DNA from: Melanopsichium pennsylvanicum
Lineage: Eukaryota; Basidiomycota; Ustilaginomycetes; Ustilaginales
Length of the DNA: 64,000 nucleotides
Direction: 5' to 3'
NCBI GenBank assembly: GCA_900208305.1
Contig: OAPG01000014.1
Coordinates: 186,001 to 250,000 of the forward strand
A program made the position numbers and the translations under genes. A model generated the notes under the pieces. It made no database searches, was not told the DNA's origin, and saw nothing but the letters and a program-made list of their open reading frames with translations. Below, in pieces: positions 43,635 to 55,400 of the stretch (positions are counted from its first letter, which is position 1; each line of letters begins with the position of its first letter).

Positions 43635-44073
43635 GCAAGAATTCATCGGCTCAGATGTAGACGACGTCATCATCCATCGAACCCAAGCTGTTCTCACGTC
43701 TTCGAACGGAACAACGTTCCTGGTCGTACATACAATCACCCGATCTCAAGATGCAAAGAGTCAATTTGGCATCCTCTGCCTTAGCCGATTGAAACGCACT
43801 CAAGTTGAACAAGAGTCTGCAGAACAAACCCTCACCACATCCCTCCGAGAGTTGGTGGATCGCGCCTATGCAACCCAACTCTTCCAGCCACTCGAACCTC
43901 ATGGTGCTCAGGACGAGGCATTGCACCTGCTTGAAACTGTCCTGTCACAAAACGACACAGAGCCAAAGCTACTTGACAAGGCTCAACGCATACCTTGCTC
44001 ATGCTTACACATTCTTTCACCTGACTCAACAACACAGCCAGTAGAGCTTGCATTCGTGTGGCACGGCATCTAA
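41692..44073 (+). CDS. DPH6: Diphthine-ammonia ligase Dph6
   Basis: From the first true ATG at 41692 the frame encodes 793 residues; the frame is open five codons further to a TTG, not used. Residues 1-235 form the ATP pyrophosphatase (adenine-nucleotide alpha hydrolase) domain with the P-loop LLSGGKDS at 6-13, and GVGAILSNYQR- and CGEGGEYET-like motifs typical of Dph6. Two RidA/YjgF-type domains follow (about 315-430 and 445-625), the usual eukaryotic arrangement. Dph6 performs the last step of diphthamide synthesis, amidating diphthine on elongation factor 2 in the cytosol. An acidic, low-complexity stretch with nine consecutive aspartates (GAT repeats) lies near residue 640, within the C-terminal region. 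The NKAP-like gene converges on it, 135 bases away. Confidence 0.94.
43606..43632 (+). repeat. (GAT)9 repeat inside DPH6
   Basis: There are nine perfect GAT codons encoding a run of aspartates. Changes in unit number would keep the frame. Confidence 0.9.
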
Positions 44074-44208
44074 AGCCGTCCTGTCACACTCAACTAGTCG
44101 GAAACACATAGGAAGTTGGAAAATGGTGGCAAAACCTGCACTGCTAATTTCCAGATTATGCCTTTCGTGCGTGCACTTCCGAATTTTCGGCTGAACTTTG
44201 AGGTTTCA

Positions 44209-46304
<2,096 letters not shown>

Positions 46305-48026
46305 ATGCCTTCAACATCGCCAGTGAGGTCCTTCACCTCTGCACTGTCACTTTTTTTCATCTTGACACTTGCTTTGCTCTCGAGCACAGCTTCCGCTCTA
46401 CCCTCCGCAACAGGCAACCGCATCCTCGTGGTAATCGATCCAACCGCCAAACACGATTACTCGACCTTCTTATCCACTCTCACATCTCGTGGATATGATC
46501 TTTCCTTCAAAGCTCCACGAGACCTCAAACCCCAACTCGTCGACCATGATGTTCTCTCCTACGAACATCTCATCGTTCTTTCTCCTTCAGCCAAGTCGTT
46601 GGCCGCCGACATTTCGCCTCAACAATTGGTCGACTACCTCAAGAATGGAGGAAACATGATTATGGGTCTCGACTCGAGTGTGAGCGAGATGCATCGCGAT
46701 TTGGCGCGCGAATTTTCGCTCGAATTTGAGGAAAAGGCGAGTGCGCTTGTAGACCATTTCCGCTTCGAACCCAAGCTAGATGCAGGAAACCATACAACCG
46801 TCCTCGTTGGTGGCAAGAAAACCGTTGGCTTGAGCGCTGGAGGCTTGGTTGAGAATCTCAACGTGTTCTCACAGCAGACGTTGAACGAAGCAAAGACAAA
46901 GCCGTTGTTGTATAGAGGAATCGTGCATAGGGTGGGGGCAAATCCTTTGGCTTTCCCACTTATTACTCCTCCTGCTACGAGTTATTCGTCCGAAACACCG
47001 GAACTAGTCAAGGAACACGATGCAGTCATCGATTCTACATCTTACTCTACCCCACCTCCTGTTACGGTCACTACAACCAAAGTGGTCGATGGAGAAACAC
47101 AGACTTTGGAAACGCTCTCCACCCCCCGTGCCGTACCCACCGTGATCCAGTCCAAATCGCCCAGCAAGCTTGGTAAAAATGGTTGGGTAGCCAAGAACCG
47201 TGCCTCGCTAGACGCTTTGGAATCGCGCAAAGAACTCGTTGCCGGGATTGTTACTTCCACCTCGCCTAACCAAGGATTGGTCTCGTTGGTATCCGGATTC
47301 CAACTAGAAACTAATAGCGCTAGAGCCGTATTTTTGGGATCCACACACATGCTGTCCAACGCTTTCCTCTCCGAAACTCACTCGATCAACAAAGCAGTGG
47401 CGGCAGACTTGACCAGTTGGGTATTCCAAGAAAAATCAGTACTCAAGATTGTTGCGACCAACCATCATCGGGTCAAGTCTTCGGCAAGTGATACTAGGGA
47501 AGATTATGAAGAGACTGAAAGTGGGAATAAGATGTATCGTATCAAAGACCACGTTCGTTATTCGGTGGATGTTTTGGAGCATCATTCTGAACTAGGTTGG
47601 ATTCCTGCGGATAAAGGGTTGGATTTGCAAGTGGCGTTTAAAATGTTGGATCCTTATATTACGGCTCATCTTGCTGCTGTTGAAGATGAAAATTCGATCA
47701 TATCTGATGTCTTGTATGGTGATGATGATGATGAAAAAAGGAAGAGGACGGGTGGGTTTACTAGGTACGCAACCACTTTTCAGGTACCGGATCGACATGG
47801 TGTTTTCACTTTTGATTTGAATTTTAAGAGACAAGGATTGACATTCATTCAAGCAAAAGATATTGCTCCAGTAAGGCCATTTAACCATGACGAGTATCCT
47901 AGGTTCCTTAGTTCTAGTTGGCCTTATATTGTAGGTACGTTTAGTACCGTCGCAGCCTTCCTTGTATTTACTTTGATCTGGCTCACTGTTAGGGATGAAC
48001 CTGGTAAAAATAAGAAGGACAATTAG
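46305..48026 (+). CDS. WBP1: Oligosaccharyltransferase subunit Wbp1 (OST48)
   Basis: The first true ATG at 46305 gives 573 residues; the frame is open upstream only to a TTG. Residues 1-31 are a signal peptide (basic start, FFILTLALL core, cleavage near ASA). The luminal body matches the Wbp1/OST48 family from its first strand (NRILVVIDPTAKHDY) through GGNMIMGLDSSVSE near residue 115 to the FQVPDRHGVFTFDLNFKR region near 500. One membrane segment lies near 540-562, followed by a short cytosolic tail ending KKDN, a di-lysine KKXX ER-retrieval signal as in yeast Wbp1. The protein is an essential non-catalytic subunit of the ER complex that N-glycosylates nascent proteins. An acidic DDDDE stretch near residue 480 is low complexity. 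Confidence 0.95.
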   Translation: MPSTSPVRSFTSALSLFFILTLALLSSTASALPSATGNRILVVIDPTAKHDYSTFLSTLTSRGYDLSFKAPRDLKPQLVDHDVLSYEHLIVLSPSAKSLAADISPQQLVDYLKNGGNMIMGLDSSVSEMHRDLAREFSLEFEEKASALVDHFRFEPKLDAGNHTTVLVGGKKTVGLSAGGLVENLNVFSQQTLNEAKTKPLLYRGIVHRVGANPLAFPLITPPATSYSSETPELVKEHDAVIDSTSYSTPPPVTVTTTKVVDGETQTLETLSTPRAVPTVIQSKSPSKLGKNGWVAKNRASLDALESRKELVAGIVTSTSPNQGLVSLVSGFQLETNSARAVFLGSTHMLSNAFLSETHSINKAVAADLTSWVFQEKSVLKIVATNHHRVKSSASDTREDYEETESGNKMYRIKDHVRYSVDVLEHHSELGWIPADKGLDLQVAFKMLDPYITAHLAAVEDENSIISDVLYGDDDDEKRKRTGGFTRYATTFQVPDRHGVFTFDLNFKRQGLTFIQAKDIAPVRPFNHDEYPRFLSSSWPYIVGTFSTVAAFLVFTLIWLTVRDEPGKNKKDN

Positions 48027-48606
48027 ATCAAACGAGGAGAATGTCCCGGGGGGGAGAGGGGGGAGACATATGGTTGGATAATCGTTTTGTAACACCTTTA
48101 ACCATCACCTACAAGTAAAACTCGCATTCCTTTTTTTAACCATTCGTAATTCTAAAACAGACAAGTTAGAAAAAGCTGGACATATCCTCTCTAATACCGT
48201 ACAGTATGACGATGCTTCTAATCATGCTTGAAAAGAATTCACGCTCATGAAGGTTGAAGCTTCAATCATGATTCCACTGCAGTTTCAACTCCACATCCAA
48301 AAATATTAAGTCAACCTCCTCCCCTCATCCATACTACAAATTACCATAGGTTCGCCCTTGAAAATCATCTCTCGTTCCTAAGACAGACCCAAATGGTTAT
48401 CGAAACAAAAACTGTTTCACCTCGTGTCCACGGTCCATCACAAATCCTATTGTATTCTAGTATTCCTATCTATCTTGTCAAACAATCAATACTGTAAGTT
48501 GTGCCTCTAGGTAAACCAACAATCGGGGTTGATATGCTTGTGTGTATGCTTTTTTTTTCCCTTTCAACTGTAAGCTTGAAAAATCGACGTTCCAAAAGCG
48601 ATCAAT
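48027..48606. other. Convergent spacer
   Basis: The space lies between WBP1 and the F-box gene. It is AT-rich, with a G run at 48044-48063 directly after the WBP1 stop, and TACAGTA/TACTGTA motifs at 48200-48206 and 48490-48496. No gene is visible. Confidence 0.55.
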
Positions 48607-50844
48607 TCAGAATGCCCAATACTTGGAATAGCGCAAATTACCATCGCAATGTCGAAAGTACGCAATCTTGCTCCCATTCTCGTTATCCGCACTTTTCATC
48701 CGAGTGTTGGATGAGTTGTCGTCGTGGTCGCGATTGAGGAGAAGAGGCCAACCAAAGTCAAAACACCAAACTTTGCCACCCACCACGCCAACCATTCTAT
48801 CCGCCTCTCCCACAATCGCATACTGAGGACTGTCTGTGCTTGGGAGTGCGAAAGCTGTCCAATCGCCCTTTCGCTCCTCTTGCTCATCTTTCCCACCTCC
48901 CATCAGCGAAGATGGTGATGCAGGTGGGCAGAGTAAAGGCAAATCATAATCCACCAAACAAGCCAGATTAAACACCCTTACTTTGGCATGTCTTGCCGCA
49001 CCAACCACCAACAAGTCCGCACGAGCTCCAGCAAAACTGAGACTGTAGATCGGATCCTGGTCAAAATCGGCTCGAAACACCGCCACCGGGTTGAGTTCCC
49101 TTTTTCTCACCCTCCCTCTACTTCTCGTCGTGCTGAACCTTTCCGCACTTCCATTCGGATAATGCGTATCTGTATCGGACAACGTGCAAGACAAATCGTC
49201 TAGGTTCAGCGAGCTTTCTGCGCTATGGATAGAGGCGGCCATCTGACGAGTATCGTACACGCGCACAATTCCATCGTAGAAGCCAGCGAAGAGCAAGAAG
49301 CTGGGTACGCAGCTTCCTCTCGGTGCTGTGGCCAAAGCGTACACGCTTGTGCGTGAACCTGTGGAGGCGACGCGATGAGGTTCTCCGATTTGTACGCCTT
49401 GAGCGGAGGCGAAAGTCGGATAGATATAGACTGAAGGATCTGCTGTGATCCCCACGGCAACCCATGTAGTTCCAGCATCAAAGTGGTGCGTGGTGGCGTT
49501 GCTTCCCAGCAAAACAGACCATGCGCGAGTGACAGCCGGAGCCACAGTCCCTTCGCCAAGAATCGTCATGGTTGGAACTATTGCAGCATTGTTGAATGCG
49601 GCTGTGCGAAAAGTGGTGCGCGTGAGTGTAGTTGTGCCTGAAACCTGGTCTGAGGAAGAAGAGGATGAGATCTGATTAATAGATGTCGCCTCGCCTTCAG
49701 TGTCGATCTTCCAGCTCGACTCGGCCACCTGTGAAGCTTTATCCATTCGCAGGGGAATACTGTGCAAGCGCAACAATCCTCTTTTTGAGATCGAAGCTAT
49801 CAAAACTTGATCCGGATCAGAGCTGCGAGAAGTTCTGGTTGCGTGATACGAAGATATATGGGCAATCTCCTGTCGACTCAAGCTGGGCATGTGGTGCAAC
49901 ACCTCAAGCCTGATCTTGACCGTGCCATCTTCCCTCACATCTTGAGCAGGATATGAGACGAGGCTGAGGACCTGAACGCAACCATCAGCGAATCCAACGA
50001 CGAATTGGTCGGCCTCGGAGTTGATCGTTTGTAAGCTCGTGATGTCTTGCCACGGATCGTCAGCGCCCACGGACCCTGCCTGACCTTCCGTGCCTGCTCT
50101 ATGATCCTTCTCACCTAATCTTTTCTCGTCTACACTTTGCGAACGGCTGTTCAGCACTAATGTTGCTATCGGCTCAGCCTGCCTTTGTGGTGTTTTAGCC
50201 CGAGCGCTGTACAAGAACAGCCTTGATCGCACGCCAACGACAAGGTACTTGGACCCAATCGCCAGAGTTGGGATAGCGAAGTCTGCACTGAATCGCCCGT
50301 TTCTTCTTTTACTGACGCATTTGTTGCCTCGATCAGAGGGGATTTCGAATGAGCTTGGATGGACGATGACGCTACTCCATGTGCGGCTTAGGAGGCTTGC
50401 ATAACGACATGCGAACCAGTCGCTTGAGCGAGCGATGCGCGGAATAGGTTTTAAGCCAGTGCTTGCAAGATTGGAGTCCGCATTGAGCTTGTGAGTAACA
50501 GTACCTAAGCGGTAAGCTCCATGTAAATGTCGTCGATAGTGGCCGTGCAAATGCCGCAAATCGACCCAAGGATATTCGGAGATGAGGGCCTGTTTCCAGC
50601 CGTGTTCGTCTACGAGTCGAAGGAGATGACTGCAGGATATTGACAGGGAAGAAAGCTCGTTGAGTGCGCTTGAGACTGAGACTGTGGTCTGGGTAAGGCT
50701 CGAAAAGATGTGTAGCCAGACGTCGGTTGGAAGTCTCAAGATGGGCGGTGATAACCGCGTTGGTTGCGAGGGTGCGCCAAGCGAGCGAGACTTGACATCA
50801 TTCACAGCCGGTGGTTTGCCATTGGGGCCTCGATGCCAGCCCAT
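48607..50844 (-). CDS. F-box protein with WD40-like propeller
   Basis: A single frame encodes 745 residues from a true ATG. Residues 33-80 match an F-box: PILRLPTDVWLHIFSSL and a following helix pair ending in the SCSHLLRLVDEHGW region. The rest contains repeated beta-rich segments with WD40-like character, for example LAIGSKYLVVGVRSRLFLYSA (about 195), FVVGFADGCVQVLSL (about 285), FAGFYDGIVRVYDTRQ (about 530) and SLSFAGARADLLVVGAARHAKVRVFNL (about 640). F-box/WD proteins are substrate receptors of SCF ubiquitin ligases: the F-box binds Skp1 and the propeller binds the target. The target is unknown. The repeats are divergent, so the propeller is inferred. It is divergent from the FMP46-like gene. 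Confidence 0.75.
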   Translation of the reverse strand: MGWHRGPNGKPPAVNDVKSRSLGAPSQPTRLSPPILRLPTDVWLHIFSSLTQTTVSVSSALNELSSLSISCSHLLRLVDEHGWKQALISEYPWVDLRHLHGHYRRHLHGAYRLGTVTHKLNADSNLASTGLKPIPRIARSSDWFACRYASLLSRTWSSVIVHPSSFEIPSDRGNKCVSKRRNGRFSADFAIPTLAIGSKYLVVGVRSRLFLYSARAKTPQRQAEPIATLVLNSRSQSVDEKRLGEKDHRAGTEGQAGSVGADDPWQDITSLQTINSEADQFVVGFADGCVQVLSLVSYPAQDVREDGTVKIRLEVLHHMPSLSRQEIAHISSYHATRTSRSSDPDQVLIASISKRGLLRLHSIPLRMDKASQVAESSWKIDTEGEATSINQISSSSSSDQVSGTTTLTRTTFRTAAFNNAAIVPTMTILGEGTVAPAVTRAWSVLLGSNATTHHFDAGTTWVAVGITADPSVYIYPTFASAQGVQIGEPHRVASTGSRTSVYALATAPRGSCVPSFLLFAGFYDGIVRVYDTRQMAASIHSAESSLNLDDLSCTLSDTDTHYPNGSAERFSTTRSRGRVRKRELNPVAVFRADFDQDPIYSLSFAGARADLLVVGAARHAKVRVFNLACLVDYDLPLLCPPASPSSLMGGGKDEQEERKGDWTAFALPSTDSPQYAIVGEADRMVGVVGGKVWCFDFGWPLLLNRDHDDNSSNTRMKSADNENGSKIAYFRHCDGNLRYSKYWAF

Positions 50845-51254
50845 GTTCTTGTTGATTTTGTTACCATTCGGCCAGGGCTAGTTGCAATGCAAACAGAGAG
50901 TGGTTGAAAGGGAGGAGAGGTTGAAGGATCACTTGGATTTGGTACGCTATGTTACAGCGTGCTGTGTACGTATATACTGTAATAAAATTTATATGCACGC
51001 GAACAAAAGTGGACAGCTCTTTCGGCTAAATTGCCGATGCTCAGCCTCCACCTGTCGCTCTTGTTGACTCATCTTTCTTCATAGCAACATTGTTACCAAC
51101 TTTCACTACCATCATCATCATTAGTCACGAATCATTTTCAAGCTCTTCATCTCTATCATCGCTAGCACGGTATCCTCGCTCAGCTCAGTATTTTTGTTCC
51201 GTCCAGGAAGACGAGGATTAGCCACAAGCAAACATCTCACCGAACAGCGACAAC
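50845..51254. promoter_or_regulatory. Divergent promoter of the F-box and FMP46-like genes
   Basis: The 410 bases between the starts contain a TACTGTA at 50975-50981 within an AT-rich patch, and CATCATCAT-rich leader sequence at 51108-51122. Both promoters should lie here. Confidence 0.5.
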
Positions 51255-51971
51255 ATGTCGATTCGCTTTCACAAAGGGCCATCCATCATCACGCTCTTTC
51301 ACGATACTACATCGCCAACCTCGAAACAGGTGCTTCAATTGCTCACCAATTATAGCAGAAATCCGCACATTCTCACCGCATCAGTTTCCGTATCAAACCC
51401 TACTTCTTCGTCTGGTTCTCACGGTGAATCTTGCATAGTGGAAGCCAATGGAGGTGGGGCAGATGCCACAAACACCTCGGAAGCCACCTCATACCTACGT
51501 CAAGCAGCTTCTGATTTTGGCTTGACTGGAAATGCGATTCAGCTTGAAGTGGTGGATCGTCAAGCGAACCCACCTACTGCCGATCAACTCAGGAGCATTG
51601 TCGATTACCTAGCCGCTGACCCCACCTCTTCCATGAATAACAAACTCGAGCCTAAGTATACATCAACAGGTTTCGACCTGAATGAACACAATCGTCGCAA
51701 AAAAGCCTTAGCCCAACATTTATCCACTTCAAACTCAGCAAAAGGTACCACCAATAGCAACAATGACAACAACAACAACAACTATTCGCGCATGCCAAAA
51801 ATCAAAGATGGACCCCTAGTCGTCAACTGGGACGAAGGCACTGCCGCTACAAGCTTGGAAGGTGTCAAACAAATGCTTGAAAGGTTGCAAGATCAGGCGC
51901 AAGCACATCAAGCTGCAAATTCCAACAGCAACCATGCAAGTAATGGTGGTGGTGGTTGCACCATCTGTTGA
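51255..51971 (+). CDS. FMP46: Fmp46-like thioredoxin-fold redox protein (DUF1687)
   Basis: A single exon encodes 238 residues from a true ATG. The start, RFHKGPSIITLFHDTTSPTS, is the first strand and helix of the DUF1687 thioredoxin-like family that includes yeast Fmp46, a putative mitochondrial redox protein. QLEVVDRQANPPTADQLRSI (about 96-115) and DGPLVVNWDEGTAA (about 185-200) are the other family landmarks; the closing helix is VKQMLERLQ. The thioredoxin CXXC is absent at the first helix. Insertions rich in S, N and G interrupt the fold (residues 45-75 and 155-180). No clear mitochondrial presequence is visible. The protein ends GGGGCTIC, a CaaX-like tail, which is unusual for a mitochondrial protein (see findings). 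Confidence 0.75.
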   Translation: MSIRFHKGPSIITLFHDTTSPTSKQVLQLLTNYSRNPHILTASVSVSNPTSSSGSHGESCIVEANGGGADATNTSEATSYLRQAASDFGLTGNAIQLEVVDRQANPPTADQLRSIVDYLAADPTSSMNNKLEPKYTSTGFDLNEHNRRKKALAQHLSTSNSAKGTTNSNNDNNNNNYSRMPKIKDGPLVVNWDEGTAATSLEGVKQMLERLQDQAQAHQAANSNSNHASNGGGGCTIC

Positions 51972-52203
51972 AACGTCATCATAGCATACCACTTTGGCGA
52001 AATTTCATTTTTGTGTGGTTTTGTACTTACTTATTATTGATACCCGCCTCCCTGACTTTTCCTACTCCCTCTCTCGCGCTACCCCTGTTCCGGTACTCAG
52101 GCTACCACGCACAGTCCATCACAGTGAGGTACGTCTCATCGGCAATAGTCAGAAATGAGAAACTTTGCATCATCAACATCAACAACAGAAAGGAAGAGAG
52201 TGA

Positions 52204-52242
<39 letters not shown>

Positions 52243-52479
52243 GGGTCATGTATAGATCTTGTGTGAAAAAAAAACTTCTTGAAAAAGTGGGTGGGTGGGG
52301 TATTCGATGCAAATACTGTAGAACGACCTGCGTTCCATATGATAATGGAGTAGGCAAGGGGTTTTTTTTTGTGGATTGAATGTGATCTTGATGCTCTGCT
52401 GGCGAATGGCTGATATGCTTGACTCCTTTCGTCATTTTGTGTGTGACGTGTATGTGTATTTGAATGTGTGCGTACGCGA
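51972..52479. other. Convergent spacer with TG repeat
   Basis: The spacer lies between the FMP46-like and KIN4 stop codons. It holds (TG)15 at 52209-52238, short A and T runs, a TACTGTA at 52314-52320 and TGTG-rich sequence at 52436-52470. No gene is visible. Confidence 0.6.
52209..52238 (+). repeat. (TG)15 microsatellite
   Basis: There are fifteen perfect TG units in the FMP46-KIN4 convergent spacer. Confidence 0.9.
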
Positions 52480-55400
52480 TCAAGCCGCTAGCTGACACCT
52501 ATCAAGAAGTGCCTGGTAAACAAACTTGTACGCCCAAAGGTTACCCTTCATCCTCCTGATATCCAAGCTGTACAGACCGGCGAGATTCTTGATCCTGGTA
52601 ACCTCTACACTGAACCGAATCTCCTGACCTCCATCCACCGATGCATCTCCATACAGCGGTGCAGGCTGGTTCTCATCCTGAATCACCATTCCACTCCCCA
52701 CTGTGCTGGCACTGCTAGGTAAACCCACTGATCCCATCTTGGGACTCGTGGCTCCGGCCTGGTAGCTTCCACGCCTGAGGAAGCTCCTCAAACTTGCACC
52801 TCCCGCAGTGCTACCACTCGGGTTGAGAGAGTCTCGGTGCGACATGCGCGATGATCGTTCCACATCCGCCTGAGTGGGTGGGAAGACGGAGCTCCTGATG
52901 CTCATACCAATCCCCTGCGTGGCAGACATGAGCGTTTTGGCCCGCTTCCTACGAATGCACTCCAGCTTGAAATCTTCGTCCTTCTCCGTGCGCACGTCGA
53001 TCCCCATCTCGTACAGCACCCTGCGCACTTCCTTGAGCACGTCGATGGGAGATCGAGATGTGAGCGCAGACTGATCCACGGCTCCCAGGTGGTAGCGCAG
53101 TCGAGTCTCGTTGAACGGCTCGTTGGTGGTGGTGGTGGTGGTGGTGGGCGAAGGTGCTGCAGTCAACTCGCGGGTGTGTGGAGGTTGTGAGGAGGATTGT
53201 GCAGCTTTGCCGGCAGAGCTAGTGGACTCGTTGGAAACGGCAGAGAGCGATGCCTTGGGAGTCGCTTGTTGCTGCACAGTGCTAGCACTCGACTTGACCC
53301 CTTCGCTCTCTCCAGCATCACTGGCGCTCATGGTGGTGAATTGCGTCATCTCGGTGGGTACCTCGCTGTTCTCGCTGTGCGTACCGCTCGTCGACCTGGA
53401 CGAAGGGACCGAGCTGGCCACAGTCTCGCCGTTGCTGCCCGTGTTCGCTTCTGCGTGCCTGTTTGGTCCCACGTCGGTCACAATCACCGAAGGCGCATCC
53501 CGAGTGGTACTGATCTGCGAATTCGTTGGGCTCCTCTCAAACGGACCCAGCGGTGGCTGTTCGTTGAAAGCTCCGCGAGACAGAGACTTTTTCCGGAACC
53601 AGTCCATGACTTTCTTTGCCGCATTGGAGGACGGACCGGTCATCGAATTCGAAGCGATGGTCGAGCCATCGTAGAAGGTCTTATCTTGTTGCAAGAATTG
53701 CTGGAGAGGTTGTTGGCGGTTGGAAGGACGAGAAGTGGAAGGACGAGAAGTGGAAGGACGAGAAGTGGAAGGACGAGAAGTGGTTGTGGAGATGGTGCTT
53801 CCTGGACCAGCCAGCTGGGTTGATTCTTTGCGCTGCTTTCGCTGCTGCGATGAGATCGACTCGTTGTCCTTCCTGCGGCTCTGGGAGGGATGAGTGAAGG
53901 AGGTATCAGTAGCCGAATGGAGCTGTGCGTTAGCTTCGAGCGCACGAGCACGGTCAGCAGCAGCGGAAGTATCACCAGCAGGACGGCCAACAACCAAGCT
54001 CATAGCTTTGCGGCGACTGTTCTTGCTTCCACCGGAGCTGGGAGCGCGGTCAAGTGCAGCTCGACCGACACTGTTGCGCTTGCTCTTTTCGGAAGCCTGA
54101 GCTTCATTGTTGCTGGAAGAAAGCGCGGACGAGCCAGCTCCATTGGCCGCATTCGAGCCCAACAGGCGCGAGAGGAAAAACTTGTCCGTGGACATGCCCT
54201 TGCGGTGGCGAGTGGCCGAAGCAGCAGCTTTGTCGGCGGTGACGGGACGAGTTGCGGAGGGTGAGCGGCTCTCAGAAGCAATGCTGCCCTGACGAGCTGC
54301 GCTGCTGCGGATGACCGCACCTTCAGCGGAGGCAACACGATCCCCGCTCGATGAGGGGAAGCCGACAGCTTCGCCAGCAGGCAGCGGGTTGGAAATGACA
54401 CGTTGACCCGAGCTCGCTGGCACACGAGGGTCGTGTCCGTCAATATTGGCACGGCTACTTGCGCCAGTGGAGCTGGACACTCGCTTCCTATCATTTGGGT
54501 CACTTGATTGACCGCGGTTGGAGTGCGAAGTCGACTGGTTCTGCTCGAGAATGGGCGAAGGCACGGAAATGCGAGAAGCCGAGCTGGCCGATGCTGAACG
54601 GATCATCTCCGGAGCACCGATCCGGCTTTGCGACTCCACCTTGTTGACGATGAGCTTTTCGCTCTCGGGAATAAGTGCGGGAACGGCGGGAATGGTCTTG
54701 GCCGGTGCAGGCTGAAGCACGGAAGGCGTTGACGCGGCTGCGGCGGCCAGCTTGTCAGCGGCAGCTTTGGCTCGTTCGCTCTCTGCGATTCTAGACTGAG
54801 GGCTGTCGGCGCTAACTTTTCGGTGCGAGGCCGAAGCTTGACGAGAGCCAGGAGGTGTGGCAACCCTGGCGCTGGCAGCAGACTCGTTTCGAGAACGCTC
54901 GTCGGTTCCATATTCAAGCTGAATCGTGTGGTGCTGCACCTTCTGAGCAGCAGGCTTGCGTTGTTCAGCTTCACGAGCAGCGGCCGAGGTGACAGGAGTT
55001 GTAGTGCCGTCGTCAAGACGAGTGCGAGGCTCGCCACGAGCGTTGCCGAGTGCTGTAACAGGGTCCACGGCACCACCGATAGCAGCGACGTTGGCATGCG
55101 TAAAAGCACGTGGGAGCGGAGCACCGATGGGCTCGAGCGGTGCGGGGGCCAGCGTGGGTGCTACATTGATGTGCGATGCCGCCATGCCAGGCTCAACACC
55201 CCTTGAAGCGCTCCCAACAGGTTCAATCAGACGATCGGGGACGGTAGCACTGACGGGCAGCGTCTGTCGATGAGTGGTCGAAGAGGCGGGCACAGCCGTA
55301 TTGGTCGTGTAGGCAGTACCGACGGGGAGGTGCGAGGCGTTCTGGCGAACCGACTGGCTGCGTTCCATGTGATTGCGACGCTGCTGCTCCTGAAGTTGGT

